From NCBI GenBank assembly GCA_002715405.1, contig PAZD01000053.1, positions 1 to 16,935 of the forward strand: a DNA stretch of 16,935 nucleotides. Reading direction: 5' to 3'. The stretch is from Acidimicrobiaceae bacterium (GTDB lineage: Bacteria; Actinomycetota; Acidimicrobiia; Acidimicrobiales; UBA8592). Position 1 is the first letter of the stretch; each line of letters begins with the position of its first letter. The notes beneath the pieces were generated by a model. That model worked only from the letters and a program-made list of their open reading frames with translations. It was not told the origin of the DNA and ran no database searches. The position numbers and the translations under genes are program-made. Shown here one piece after another: positions 1-8,803 of the stretch.

Positions 1-193
1 GCCGCCATTCGATAGATACGCTGGCCTTGTTGCGAGAAAAACTTTTGCCCCAGCCAGGTTCCAGATACGTATAGGGGCAGCAAAGTATTTACTTCTAATT
101 ATGTAAAATGCGACCCCTGCATGAAATCTTCTGATAGAAATGTTTTTTCGACCTACGATTGAATAACTAACCACAAACTGAAGGAACGTGCAT
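1..193. other. Leader region upstream of prs, no recognisable gene
   Basis: This stretch carries no gene that I can name. Short open frames run in from the left edge; one on the + strand is open from about 2 to 109. Their translations do not match the expected upstream neighbour glmU or any family I recognise. A possible -10 hexamer TAAAAT lies at 104-109 without a good -35 partner. The promoter of prs probably lies here, but I cannot fix its position. Confidence 0.4.
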
Positions 194-1174
194 ATGGAAT
201 TGGTAACCAAGAAGCGTCTGCATTTAATTTCGGGAAGATCAAATTTGCCTTTAGCTCAGGAAATCGCAGGGCATCTTGGTGTGGAGTTAGATGAACCGAA
301 TCTTGCAGAATTTGCAAATGGGGAAGTGCATTGCAGATTTGCTGAATCAGTTCGCGGAGGAGATGTCTTTATTATCCAAAGTCACTCCGCTTCTTCAGGG
401 ATGACTATTAACGATTCGATAATGGAACAGCTCATAATGGTCGATGCTGCGCGACGAGCTTCCGCTAAACGAATTACGGTTGTGTGTCCGTTCTTTGGAT
501 ATGCAAGACAGGATAGAAAGTCAGAAGGTAGAGAACCAATTACCGCTCGGCTGTTGGCGAATCTGTTTATCGCAGCGGGAGTCAGTCGGATGGTTTCGGT
601 AGATCTTCATGCTGGACAAATTCAAGGTTTCTTTGACAAGCCTGTTGATCACCTAACGGCTATGCCTGTCCTTGTTGACTACATGCGTACCTTGGGAGAC
701 GATTTGGTTGTAGTTTCACCAGATACTGGAAGAGTTAAAGTTGCAGAGAGGTACGCTAGTGAACTCACTGCAGACTTAGCAATCGTCCACAAAAGGCGAA
801 TAAAGAGCCAAAAAAATCGCGTCGAAGCAGGTGATGTTTTAGGAGATGTCGATGGTAGGGTCTGCGTCTTGATTGATGACATGATTGATACTGGCGGGAC
901 AATTGTAGGAGCTGCCGAACAGCTAGCCGACAGAGGAGCGAAAGAAGTATTCGCGTGCACTACTCACGGTGTCTTCTCCGATCCTGCTATTGAACGCCTT
1001 GAAAATTCAGTCATAAAAGAAGTTGCAATGACAAATACCCTGCCTTTGTCCGATGAAAAGAATATCTCCAAAATCAAGGTTCTTTCAGTTGCCCCGATTA
1101 TTGCCAATGCTCTGGATGCAGTGTTTGAAGATACAAGCGTAAGTGAAATATTTGGTGGGAAGCATTTAAGCTAG
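194..1174 (+). CDS. prs: Ribose-phosphate pyrophosphokinase (PRPP synthetase)
   Basis: This enzyme transfers pyrophosphate from ATP to ribose 5-phosphate, making PRPP for purine, pyrimidine, histidine, tryptophan and NAD synthesis in the cytoplasm. The 326-residue product has the normal family length. The catalytic flexible loop FGYARQDRKSEGREP is present near residues 100-115. The DLH metal/ATP segment is at residues 137-139, and the PRPP-binding loop DDMIDTGGT is at 228-236. The variant SPDTGRVKVAER is typical of actinobacterial enzymes. I chose the ATG at 194 because AAGGA at 181-185 sits 8 nt upstream; a GTG at 188 would leave only 2 nt. In actinobacteria prs usually follows glmU and precedes rplY; here rplY follows after 91 bp. 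Identification is firm. Confidence 0.97.
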   Translation: MELVTKKRLHLISGRSNLPLAQEIAGHLGVELDEPNLAEFANGEVHCRFAESVRGGDVFIIQSHSASSGMTINDSIMEQLIMVDAARRASAKRITVVCPFFGYARQDRKSEGREPITARLLANLFIAAGVSRMVSVDLHAGQIQGFFDKPVDHLTAMPVLVDYMRTLGDDLVVVSPDTGRVKVAERYASELTADLAIVHKRRIKSQKNRVEAGDVLGDVDGRVCVLIDDMIDTGGTIVGAAEQLADRGAKEVFACTTHGVFSDPAIERLENSVIKEVAMTNTLPLSDEKNISKIKVLSVAPIIANALDAVFEDTSVSEIFGGKHLS

Positions 1175-1265
1175 GTGGCTGTCGAAGAACACAACGATAG
1201 ACTTCTCTTCTGTCAGATATCTGCAATTTCCCATAGGATTTTGCAAACTAGGGAGTAATCAACCA

Positions 1266-1958
1266 ATGGCTGAACTTGTTCTAAATACCGAAGAGGGGCG
1301 AGCTTTAGGGAGCCGTTCTTCAAGGCGCCTACGTCGCGAAGGCCGTGTGCCTGGTGTTTTGTATGGGCTTGGAGAATCCCCGCAGTCATTTAGCGTTGAC
1401 TATGGAGATCTTCGTGGCTCATTAACAACAGAAGCTGGCTTAAATGCTCTAATCGAAATCGAGATTGGAGGCTCAAAGCACCTATCTATCTTAAAGTCAC
1501 TTCAACGTCATCCCGTTCGTGATGAAGTTATACACGTTGATTTCGTCAGAGTAGATCCTGATGCAGAGCTTTCAGTAGATGTCAGATTGGTACTTACTGG
1601 AGATGCGAAAAAGGTAAGAGATGAGAATGGGATGGTTGATCAAACCATGTTCAACCTTTCGGTATTTGCTCTTCCTCAATCAATCCCCAATGAATTGCTT
1701 ATAGATGTTTCAGAACTCGAAATTAACGAAGCCGTTCGTGTTGGAGATATATCTCTACCTCAAGGAGTCCGGACAGAAATTGACGATGAAGAAGCAGTTG
1801 CTGTCGGAACAGTTACCCGTTCTACCATGGAAGCTATGGCCGCAGAAGCCTTAGCTGAAGCTGCAGCAGAAGAGGCTGAAGAAGGCGAAGAAGGTGTATC
1901 CGAAGAGGGTGAAGCTTCATCTGAAGACGGAGAAGCTTCAGCCGAAGATAGCGAATAG
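1266..1958 (+). CDS. rplY: 50S ribosomal protein L25 (CTC/TL5 form)
   Basis: L25 binds 5S rRNA in the large ribosomal subunit. At 230 residues this is the long CTC-type form: an N-terminal 5S-binding beta-barrel (about residues 1-95, with the conserved SRRLRREGRVPGVLYG segment), then the TL5 C-terminal domain (about 100-190). A low-complexity Glu/Ala/Ser tail runs from about residue 190 to the end. Such acidic tails are common in actinobacterial L25. The ATG at 1266 follows GGGAG (1251-1255) at 10 nt. The gene is followed almost at once by pth, so the pair is probably co-transcribed. Identification is firm; the role of the tail is unknown. Confidence 0.96.
   Translation: MAELVLNTEEGRALGSRSSRRLRREGRVPGVLYGLGESPQSFSVDYGDLRGSLTTEAGLNALIEIEIGGSKHLSILKSLQRHPVRDEVIHVDFVRVDPDAELSVDVRLVLTGDAKKVRDENGMVDQTMFNLSVFALPQSIPNELLIDVSELEINEAVRVGDISLPQGVRTEIDDEEAVAVGTVTRSTMEAMAAEALAEAAAEEAEEGEEGVSEEGEASSEDGEASAEDSE
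1911..1952 (+). repeat. Two-copy 21-bp in-frame tandem repeat in the L25 tail
   Basis: Two imperfect 21-bp units (1911-1931 and 1932-1952) both begin GAAGCTTCA and encode EASSEDG followed by EASAEDS. They form the end of the acidic L25 tail. The unit length is a multiple of three, so gain or loss of a copy would change only the tail length. Confidence 0.8.
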
Positions 1959-1965
1959 ATTTATC

Positions 1966-2574
1966 GTGCGGCGTAAAAGGCGCACTAAACGAGTTTCCGA
2001 TAACTCTCCTGACTTTTTAATTGTGGGGCTGGGAAATCCAGGAAAAAAATATTCCAATACCAGGCACAACATCGGTGCCGAGACTATCTATGAACTCGTT
2101 GATAGATACGGCGTTCGTCTTAGGAAAAGTAAAGAGCTAGCTGCATGCGCAGAAGTAAAAACCGAGGGTACTCATCTTGTCTTAGCTGTACCTGAAACCT
2201 TCATGAATGAGTCAGGACTAGCGGTCGGCAAACTGATGCATAGACACAACATCTCTGAACCCAGCAAACTAATAGTAATCCATGACGAGTTAGATCTCCC
2301 TTCCGGAAAAATTAAAATCAAAATTGGAGGAGGTTTAGCTGGCCACAATGGTCTTAAATCGATAGAGAACCACATTCATACGAGAGAATTTTCACGTATT
2401 CGGATCGGGATAGGCGCTGTTAGCGAGGGGCGAAAAGGGCGCGATTATGTTCTAAGTCGCCCAAGTAAAGGAGAGATGCAAGCATTGGCTCATTCAAAAT
2501 CTGTAGTAGCAGATGCGATCGAATTTATTTACGCTCACGGGTATCCAGCAGCAATGAATAAGTTTAACGCGTGA
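1966..2574 (+). CDS. pth: Peptidyl-tRNA hydrolase
   Basis: Pth cleaves the ester bond of peptidyl-tRNAs that drop off the ribosome, recycling tRNA. The bacterial Pth residues are present with this numbering: Asn24 in GLGNPG, catalytic His34 in RHN, Asn81 in FMNESG, Asp107 in HDELD and Asn128 in GHNG. Their spacing matches the E. coli enzyme. The GTG at 1966 is chosen because it is the only usable start codon after the rplY stop; it lies 7 nt beyond that stop and has no clear Shine-Dalgarno, so reinitiation by rplY ribosomes is likely. It gives 202 residues. An in-frame ATG at 1894 inside rplY would add a tail-derived extension and is less likely. The start leaves a basic N-terminal stretch (RRKRRTKR) before the domain. 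The stop overlaps the mfd start by 4 nt. Confidence 0.95.
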   Translation: MRRKRRTKRVSDNSPDFLIVGLGNPGKKYSNTRHNIGAETIYELVDRYGVRLRKSKELAACAEVKTEGTHLVLAVPETFMNESGLAVGKLMHRHNISEPSKLIVIHDELDLPSGKIKIKIGGGLAGHNGLKSIENHIHTREFSRIRIGIGAVSEGRKGRDYVLSRPSKGEMQALAHSKSVVADAIEFIYAHGYPAAMNKFNA

Positions 2575-5500
2575 ACCTTGACTCTATTTTAGAGGCCCTC
2601 AGTGAAGAGGAAGCTGTTGTATCGCTTGCTAAGCCTTCTATTCCAAGTGTCGCTGTAGCAGATTGCGCTAAAGCTTGGGCTTTAGCTTCCTACGTCCGTC
2701 TTTCCGAACGGAAGACAGTATTTGTAGTGACCCCAACAATCAAAGAAGCTTTGATTCTCCACACAGACATGTCAGCAATCCTAGGTGTAGACCAAGTCGG
2801 GTTATTTCCAGCATGGGAGACCCTTCCATTTGAAAGAGTAAGTCCCTCCCTTACTACCATGGGGCAGCGAGTCAAAGTTCTATGGCAGCTGAAGAACTCC
2901 TGTAGCCCGAAAGTTATCGTGTCACCTATTAGGGCAGTGACACAGTTACTGGCAGCAGACCAAATAAATGACCCAATCACGCTCGCGCCTAAGGAAATCA
3001 TTGATCTGGACTCAACGATAAGTTCACTAGTCCAGATGGGGTACAGGCGAGTGGCACAAGTCGAACATAGAGGTGAGGTCGCAAAGAGGGGTTCAATTCT
3101 TGATGTCTATCCAACAACAGCAGACTCTCCTGTTCGAATTGACTTGTGGGGGGACGAAATTGACCGGCTCGTTGAATTCTCTATTTCGGATCAGTTAACC
3201 GTTTCCGAGAAACAAAGAATACAAATCTTTCCAGCGCGTGAGCTTTTATCAACCGGAATTATCAGAGAACAGGCGGAAAAGCTAGTTTCGATTGCTCCTT
3301 GGGGTCGCTCTCATTGGGAGAAATTCATTGATGGAGATTCATTTGACGGCATGGAGTCTTGGCTTCCATGGGTAGTAACAAAGGAAGAAACGATTCTCGA
3401 TTACCTCCCTAAAGGCAGTCGGTTGTTCATTGTTAATCCTGAACGGGCGAAAAGCAGAATGGAAGAAATTTCTGACGAAGAAAATAAGATCTCATCGGTT
3501 CTCTCTCAGACATGGGAAATAGAGGAAGCCGCACAAAGAAAGAAACTGCATACCTCTTTTGAAAGATCCATCTCGCAATCTTCAGCACAGAAAACCTCGC
3601 TAGTTACGCCATTCGATACGGAAGCCAGTACCACTCTGGATGCCCAACCTTGGAAAGCAACAGGAAAGACGAGTTTAACTAGCGAAAACATTAAGGCCGT
3701 TCTTAATGAAGGTTATTCAGTTCAAGTCTCCGCAAATTCGCTTAAATCTCATCATGTTCTTTCAAACCTTATGGAAAGACAAGGAATAAAAGTAGGGTCT
3801 CCTGAACAAAGAACAAGCGAAGCAGTTCACATCATTGACGGTCCCATAAGCCAAAGCGTTATGTTTCCATCAAGAAAAATACTTGTCGTCACTGAAGACG
3901 ATTTCATGGGGCGAAGGCAGATCACAAGAACTCGAGAAACAAAAGGCCGTGACGCCAAAGTATTCCATGAAGACCTCCAAGCCGGATCTTATGTTGTCCA
4001 CGAACATCATGGGGTTGCCCTGTATAAAGGTATCGTTTCCCAACCCTTGGGTTCTGTAGAACGAGACTATCTGCTTCTCGAATATCGAAAAGGAGACAAG
4101 CTCTATGTCCCAACTGAACAGATAAACCAAATACGACCATATACAGGCGGTAGCGCGCCGGCTCTAAGCAGAATGGGCGGAAGTGATTGGGATAAAACTA
4201 AAACACGGGTCAGGTCGGAGATTCAAAAAATTGTCCATGAACTCGTTGATCTTTATAAAAGGCGGATATCTGCGGATGGTTATGCTTTCTCTCCAGATAC
4301 TCCATGGCAACGAGAAGTCGAAGATTCTTTCCCGTTTCAGGAAACCCCTGATCAACTTCTTGCAATTCAAGAGGTTAAGGACGATATGGAACATCATGAA
4401 CCAATGGATCGGCTTGTATGCGGGGACGTCGGCTTTGGAAAAACTGAAATCGCTTTACGAGCTGCTTTTAAGGCAATCCAAGATAATAAACAAGTAGCAA
4501 TGCTTGTCCCTACCACACTGCTAGCCCAGCAACATTTTCAGACCTTTTCTAGCCGGTTAAACAATTACCCAATTCAGATAGAAGTATTGAGCAGGTTTCT
4601 AAACCCAAGAGAGAAAACACGTGTTGTGGGTCAATTAGCTGCAGGGAAAGTCGATCTCGTTATTGGGACGCATCGGTTGCTTTCTGAAGATATTGCCTTT
4701 GATGATCTAGGCCTTCTGATTATCGATGAAGAACAACGCTTCGGGGTAAAGCACAAAGAAAAGCTAAAGGCGCTTAAGTCCAACATTGATGTTTTAACGC
4801 TATCGGCAACTCCTATCCCAAGGACGTTAGAAATGAGTCTTACAGGGATACGGGATCTGACTATTTTGAATACTCCTCCTGTTGATAGGCAACCAATATT
4901 GACCTTTGTTGGTGAATATGAAACCAGGGTAATTGTTGCCGCAATTCGACGGGAGCTTTTGAGAGAAGGGCAGGTGTTCTTTGTCCACAATCGAGTAGTA
5001 GATATTGACAAAGTCGCTGAAAGTCTCCGTAATTTAGTTCCTGAAGCCAAGATTGCTGTAGCTCATGGTCAAATGGACGAGCGAAAATTGGAAAAAGTTG
5101 TTACAGATTTTTGGGAAGGCTTTTACGACGTTTTAGTTTGCACAACCATTATCGAGTCTGGGATCGATATGCCAACTGTAAATACACTTATCGTGGGGAG
5201 CGCTGACCGTCTTGGTTTGGGGCAACTTCACCAACTCCGTGGCAGAGTAGGGCGATCAGGATCTCGAGCCTATGCGTACCTGTTAACCCCAAAAGGAGCT
5301 TTGCTGAGTGAAGTAGCTTACGAGAGGCTAAGAACTATAGGGGAATCAACGGAACTGGGTTCTGGCTTTAAAATAGCTATGAGAGATTTAGAAATTCGAG
5401 GAGCTGGGAATCTCCTCGGTTTGGGACAATCCGGGCATGTCGCATCTGTCGGTTATGACCTCTATTGCCAGCTAGTAACCGAAGCGGTTGCAACGTTAAA

Positions 5501-6005
5501 GGGAGAGCCAATTAAGTCATTGAAGGAAGTTTCAATCGAGCTCCCCGTGAGCGCCCAAATACCGTTCGACTACATTTCCAAAGAAGATTTGCGACTTGAA
5601 GCCTACAGAAAGTTGTCTATCTGCAATGAATTAGAGGACGTCGCGATGATCCAATCCGAGTGGGTTGATAGATTCGGACCTGTACCCGATGCTGCAAGTA
5701 ACCTTCTCTCAGTCGCAAGATTAAGGTGTGTAGCCAGAAAACATGGCATTACAGAAATATCGGGGCGAAATCTCCATCAGTCTGAAGGTGAAAAATGGGT
5801 AGCGAAGTTATCTCCGATTAATCTTCGGCCTTCAGAAGTAGTGAAGGTAAAAAGGCTACATGTCGGATCAGTATTCAAAGAGCCTTCATCAGAACTTCAC
5901 ATAGTTTTCAACCGCTCGCATTCACCCGTTCAAGACCTTGTGGACTATTTGCAAGGAGTTTCGACGACCTCTGAAATCATATCTACCGCACCTTCAACAC
6001 AATAG
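2571..6005 (+). CDS. mfd: Transcription-repair coupling factor Mfd
   Basis: Mfd recognises RNA polymerase stalled at DNA damage, pushes it off with an ATP-driven DNA translocase, and recruits UvrA. The 1144 residues match the usual length. An N-terminal UvrB-homology region includes KRGSILDVYP and DLWGDEIDRL. The RNA polymerase-interacting (CarD-like) domain begins near residue 465 with AGSYVVHEHHGVALYKGI. The translocase has Walker A GDVGFGKT (618-625), DEEQ box (719-722), and motif III SATPIPRTLEMSL. The RecG-like helicase part has LRGRVGRSG, and the TRCF C-terminal domain closes the protein. The start is a GTG overlapping the pth stop in GTGA, so translation is probably coupled. No frame breaks were seen. 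Confidence 0.97.
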   Translation: MNLDSILEALSEEEAVVSLAKPSIPSVAVADCAKAWALASYVRLSERKTVFVVTPTIKEALILHTDMSAILGVDQVGLFPAWETLPFERVSPSLTTMGQRVKVLWQLKNSCSPKVIVSPIRAVTQLLAADQINDPITLAPKEIIDLDSTISSLVQMGYRRVAQVEHRGEVAKRGSILDVYPTTADSPVRIDLWGDEIDRLVEFSISDQLTVSEKQRIQIFPARELLSTGIIREQAEKLVSIAPWGRSHWEKFIDGDSFDGMESWLPWVVTKEETILDYLPKGSRLFIVNPERAKSRMEEISDEENKISSVLSQTWEIEEAAQRKKLHTSFERSISQSSAQKTSLVTPFDTEASTTLDAQPWKATGKTSLTSENIKAVLNEGYSVQVSANSLKSHHVLSNLMERQGIKVGSPEQRTSEAVHIIDGPISQSVMFPSRKILVVTEDDFMGRRQITRTRETKGRDAKVFHEDLQAGSYVVHEHHGVALYKGIVSQPLGSVERDYLLLEYRKGDKLYVPTEQINQIRPYTGGSAPALSRMGGSDWDKTKTRVRSEIQKIVHELVDLYKRRISADGYAFSPDTPWQREVEDSFPFQETPDQLLAIQEVKDDMEHHEPMDRLVCGDVGFGKTEIALRAAFKAIQDNKQVAMLVPTTLLAQQHFQTFSSRLNNYPIQIEVLSRFLNPREKTRVVGQLAAGKVDLVIGTHRLLSEDIAFDDLGLLIIDEEQRFGVKHKEKLKALKSNIDVLTLSATPIPRTLEMSLTGIRDLTILNTPPVDRQPILTFVGEYETRVIVAAIRRELLREGQVFFVHNRVVDIDKVAESLRNLVPEAKIAVAHGQMDERKLEKVVTDFWEGFYDVLVCTTIIESGIDMPTVNTLIVGSADRLGLGQLHQLRGRVGRSGSRAYAYLLTPKGALLSEVAYERLRTIGESTELGSGFKIAMRDLEIRGAGNLLGLGQSGHVASVGYDLYCQLVTEAVATLKGEPIKSLKEVSIELPVSAQIPFDYISKEDLRLEAYRKLSICNELEDVAMIQSEWVDRFGPVPDAASNLLSVARLRCVARKHGITEISGRNLHQSEGEKWVAKLSPINLRPSEVVKVKRLHVGSVFKEPSSELHIVFNRSHSPVQDLVDYLQGVSTTSEIISTAPSTQ

Positions 6006-6174
6006 AAATAGAGCCCTTCTTTAGTTTTCCGGCTAAGAATGAATCTAGGCAAGTCATGTCGCTCGATACCATCAGGACCCACATAAGCCACATCAATAAC
6101 ATTTGGGTATTCAAGCGCTAACTTGGAGAGAAGGCAAATAGCTGATTGATTCGCCAAAACCGAAAGAGAGAATT
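6006..6174. other. mfd-eno intergenic gap with a reverse-strand open frame
   Basis: This 169-bp gap separates two closely packed blocks. No + strand gene is evident. On the reverse strand one frame stays open through the whole gap and ends with TAG at 5945-5947, inside the 3' end of mfd. Its translation in the gap contains protein-like stretches such as YPNVIDVAYVGPDGIERHD. The frame also runs on, antisense, into the 5' end of eno. Without that part, the only near start is a TTG at 6157 with no Shine-Dalgarno. I therefore do not call it a gene. The eno promoter may also lie here, but no good -35/-10 pair was seen. Confidence 0.4.
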
Positions 6175-7470
6175 GTGCAGTTAGGCAATCCAACACAGAT
6201 TGATCAAATAATCGGAAGAGAAATACTAGATTCCCGAGGAAACCCAACTGTAGAAGTTGACGTGCTACTAAGGGGTGGGTCACAGGGAACAGCAGCTGTT
6301 CCTTCAGGTGCATCAACAGGTCAGTTTGAAGCGGTTGAATTACGAGATGGAGAACAGCGGTATCGGGGCATGGGTGTCCTAAAGGCCGTATCTCACGTCA
6401 ATGGTGAGATCGCAAATGAAGTAACAGGAATGGATTCTTTAGATCAGCGTGGGGTCGACAACAGTTTGATTCTTTTAGATGGAACGGATGCCAAATCAAA
6501 TCTCGGGGCAAATGCCATGCTAGGCGTGTCGCTAGCTGTGGCGAAGGCAAGCGCAAATCATTTAGCACAACCTTTATACCGATACCTTGGAGGGGCAACA
6601 GCGCACGTGCTTCCCGTGCCGATGATGAATGTCCTTAATGGAGGAGAGCATGCGGACAATAACGTCGACCTTCAAGAGTTTATGATTATGCCCGTTGGTG
6701 CAGCTTCATTTTCTGAGGCTCTTCAGTGGGGTACTGAGTGCTACCACACCTTAAAAGACGTATTAAAAGGTCAAGGACTCTCCACCGCTGTTGGTGACGA
6801 AGGTGGATTTGCCCCAGATCTAGAATCAAACGAAGCAGCTATTGAACTCCTAATGGACGCAATCGATAAATCAGGCTTCTCCCCAGGATCTGACATAGCA
6901 ATAGCATTAGATCCTGCGAGTACCGAATTCTTCACTGATGGAGCATACGTTCTTTCAGGAGAAAAAAGAGAATTCTCTCCGGTCGAAATGTGCGACTACT
7001 ACGGAATCCTTGTTGACAAGTATCCAATCCTCTCAATCGAAGATGGGATGGCGGAAGAAGACTGGGAAGGATGGAAACACCTAACAGACTTAATCGGAGA
7101 TCGAGTGCAATTGGTTGGTGATGATTTATTCGTCACCAATAAGGATCGTTTAAACACCGGTATTTCTAGATCAACAGCAAATTCGATCTTAATAAAAGTT
7201 AATCAAATCGGGACATTGACGGAAACTCTTGAAACTATCGACCTTGCAAATCGTTATGGATATTCAGCGGTTATGTCGCACCGTTCAGGTGAAACGGAAG
7301 ATACCACAATCGCGGATTTGGCGGTTGCCACTAATTGCGGGCAGATTAAAACTGGTGCCCCTGCTCGAAGCGACCGTGTCGCAAAATACAACCGGTTGCT
7401 GAGAATTGAAGAAGAATTAGGTGACGCTGCAGCTTATCGTGGCCATCGTGTGCTTCGCGGAGTTGACTAA
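6175..7470 (+). CDS. eno: Enolase (phosphopyruvate hydratase)
   Basis: Enolase converts 2-phosphoglycerate to phosphoenolpyruvate in glycolysis and gluconeogenesis. The 431 residues match the family. Signatures seen include REILDSRGNPTVEV near the N-terminus, PSGAST, Glu209 in GDEGG (general acid/base partner), and the Mg ligands Asp246 (ALDPAS), Glu289 (SIEDGM) and Asp316 (VGDDLF). Catalytic Lys341 is in LIKVNQIGT, followed by SHRSGETEDT and the C-terminal GQIKTGAPARSDR. The start is a GTG, the first usable one after an in-frame TAG at 6139-6141. The purine-rich AGAGAG (6165-6170) ends 4 nt before it. The stop shares one base with the ftsB start. Confidence 0.97.
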   Translation: MQLGNPTQIDQIIGREILDSRGNPTVEVDVLLRGGSQGTAAVPSGASTGQFEAVELRDGEQRYRGMGVLKAVSHVNGEIANEVTGMDSLDQRGVDNSLILLDGTDAKSNLGANAMLGVSLAVAKASANHLAQPLYRYLGGATAHVLPVPMMNVLNGGEHADNNVDLQEFMIMPVGAASFSEALQWGTECYHTLKDVLKGQGLSTAVGDEGGFAPDLESNEAAIELLMDAIDKSGFSPGSDIAIALDPASTEFFTDGAYVLSGEKREFSPVEMCDYYGILVDKYPILSIEDGMAEEDWEGWKHLTDLIGDRVQLVGDDLFVTNKDRLNTGISRSTANSILIKVNQIGTLTETLETIDLANRYGYSAVMSHRSGETEDTTIADLAVATNCGQIKTGAPARSDRVAKYNRLLRIEEELGDAAAYRGHRVLRGVD

Positions 7471-7853
7471 TGCCAACTATTAACGAGCATTTTCTCCATA
7501 AGATACTTGTTTCAGAAAGAAGCCGGAGATATATTTTCTGGGCGTTTATTCTCTCCGTAGTGGCAGTAATTCTTATCTGGGCAATTCAACCCATAAACTT
7601 GTGGCTTAATCAGAGAGACGAATTGTCAACCAAGCAGCAGGAACTAGAAGAAATTCAAATGTCAAATATCGCTTTGGAGGAAAGGGTCGAAGCTCTCCAA
7701 ACACCTGAGCAGGTCGAGTTAATAGCGCGACAGAATTTCGGTTTAATACGTAAAGGAGAAGAGGCTTACGCTGTTTTGCCTCCTGCTCCTGAGCCTCTTC
7801 GAATTCCATCTTCCTGGCCCTTTACTGAACTTGCTGACGCTCTAGGGGGATAA
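7470..7853 (+). CDS. FtsB/DivIC-family septum formation initiator
   Basis: This is a 127-residue single-pass membrane protein of the FtsB/DivIC type, a bitopic part of the FtsQ-FtsL-FtsB complex at the division septum. A short cytoplasmic N-terminus (1-20) leads to one transmembrane helix (about 21-40). A heptad-rich coiled coil (about 46-80, with DELSTKQQELEEIQ) and the characteristic element TPEQVELIARQNFGLIRKGE follow. A Pro-rich end may lie outside the membrane. The start ATG overlaps the eno stop as TAATG, and the eno-ftsB pairing is standard in actinobacteria. Next comes an ABC exporter rather than the DUF501 and ppx genes often found there. The family is clear; the exact symbol is less so. 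Confidence 0.88.
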   Translation: MPTINEHFLHKILVSERSRRYIFWAFILSVVAVILIWAIQPINLWLNQRDELSTKQQELEEIQMSNIALEERVEALQTPEQVELIARQNFGLIRKGEEAYAVLPPAPEPLRIPSSWPFTELADALGG

Positions 7854-8798
7854 ATGACAAACCCTATTGAGGCAACCAACCTTTCGCGTTTTTTTGGGGA
7901 TCTAAAAGCGGTGGATGCAATTGATATCTCAGTTGCGAGTGGAGAAGTCTTTGGTTTTCTCGGGCCGAACGGAGCAGGAAAATCTACTGCTGTCCGTATG
8001 CTCACTACCCTTTTAAAACCTTCCAGCGGGACTGCTCGAGTAGCAGGTTTTGATGTGGTGAAAGAACCCTCAGCTGTCCGGAAAAAAATTGGAGTAGCAC
8101 TACAAGACGCTGCGATCGATCCATTGATGACAGGTAATGAACTACTTCGTCTGCAATGCGTCTTGCATGGACTCCCCAAGCGTTCCGGAATGAAGCGTTG
8201 CGGAGAATTATTGGAACGGGTGGGACTTACAGCGGCAGGTGACCGAAGGGTCGGGACATATTCTGGAGGGATGCGAAGGAGGCTTGACCTAGCACTTTCC
8301 TTAGTTCATGAACCCGAAGTCTTGTTTCTCGATGAGCCGACTACAGGGCTCGATCCCACAAGCCGAATGGCTCTATGGGAAGAAGTTCGAAACTTAAATA
8401 AGGACCTAGGGACAACGGTGTTTCTGACAACTCAATATCTTGAAGAAGCAGACCAGCTAGCTGAGCGTATAGCAATTATCGATGATGGCCGGATAGTTCG
8501 TGAAGGTTCTCCTGCTTCTCTCAAGTCAGATGTAGGCGCACCTACTTTACGAGTTGATGTATCAGAAAGTGATCTCTTATCAGCTCGAGAAGCTATGAGT
8601 TGCTTCGGCGAGGAACGCCCAGCGAGGAGAAATCGGATAGCTATCGGCCTTGTTAGTGGCACAACAGGCATCACCGATGTATTGAAAGCCCTTGAAGACG
8701 CGGGTGTTGAAATCCATCACGTTGAACTGGATGAGCCTAGCCTTGATGATGTATTTGCTGATGCTACGGGAAGACGTCTTGAAGGTGGGCAGGTGTAA
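7854..8798 (+). CDS. ABC transporter ATP-binding protein, DrrA-type
   Basis: This 314-residue ATPase powers an exporter whose membrane parts are the next two genes. Walker A is GPNGAGKST (37-45), the ABC signature begins SGGM (137-140), and Walker B contains Asp160-Glu161 in FLDEPTTGLD. The usual switch histidine is replaced by Gln194 in LTTQYLEEADQL, as is typical of the daunorubicin-resistance (DrrA) and related drug or lipid exporter subfamily. A C-terminal DrrA-type extension (about 225-314) follows. The ATG is immediately after the ftsB stop, with AGGGGGA at 7844-7850, so it appears to be in the same transcript as ftsB. The substrate cannot be determined. Confidence 0.92.
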   Translation: MTNPIEATNLSRFFGDLKAVDAIDISVASGEVFGFLGPNGAGKSTAVRMLTTLLKPSSGTARVAGFDVVKEPSAVRKKIGVALQDAAIDPLMTGNELLRLQCVLHGLPKRSGMKRCGELLERVGLTAAGDRRVGTYSGGMRRRLDLALSLVHEPEVLFLDEPTTGLDPTSRMALWEEVRNLNKDLGTTVFLTTQYLEEADQLAERIAIIDDGRIVREGSPASLKSDVGAPTLRVDVSESDLLSAREAMSCFGEERPARRNRIAIGLVSGTTGITDVLKALEDAGVEIHHVELDEPSLDDVFADATGRRLEGGQV

Positions 8799-8803
8799 GC
8801 ACT

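Noticed and set aside
46..79. TGCCCC/GGGGCA inverted repeat as a terminator
   Set aside because: The loop is 22 nt and no T-run follows, so it does not look like an intrinsic terminator.
188..193. GTG at 188 as the start of prs
   Set aside because: The Shine-Dalgarno AAGGA would be only 2 nt away; the ATG at 194 has ideal spacing and fits family N-termini.
1894..1965. ATG at 1894 as the start of pth
   Set aside because: It lies in the acidic-tail coding part of rplY in another frame, and the added residues do not resemble Pth.
4631..5050. 139-codon reverse-strand open frame
   Set aside because: It lies wholly inside the helicase part of mfd, on the opposite strand, and the product is low in recognisable features.
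7766..8179. 137-codon reverse-strand open frame
   Set aside because: It is antisense to the ends of ftsB and the ABC ATPase, with no domain signature.
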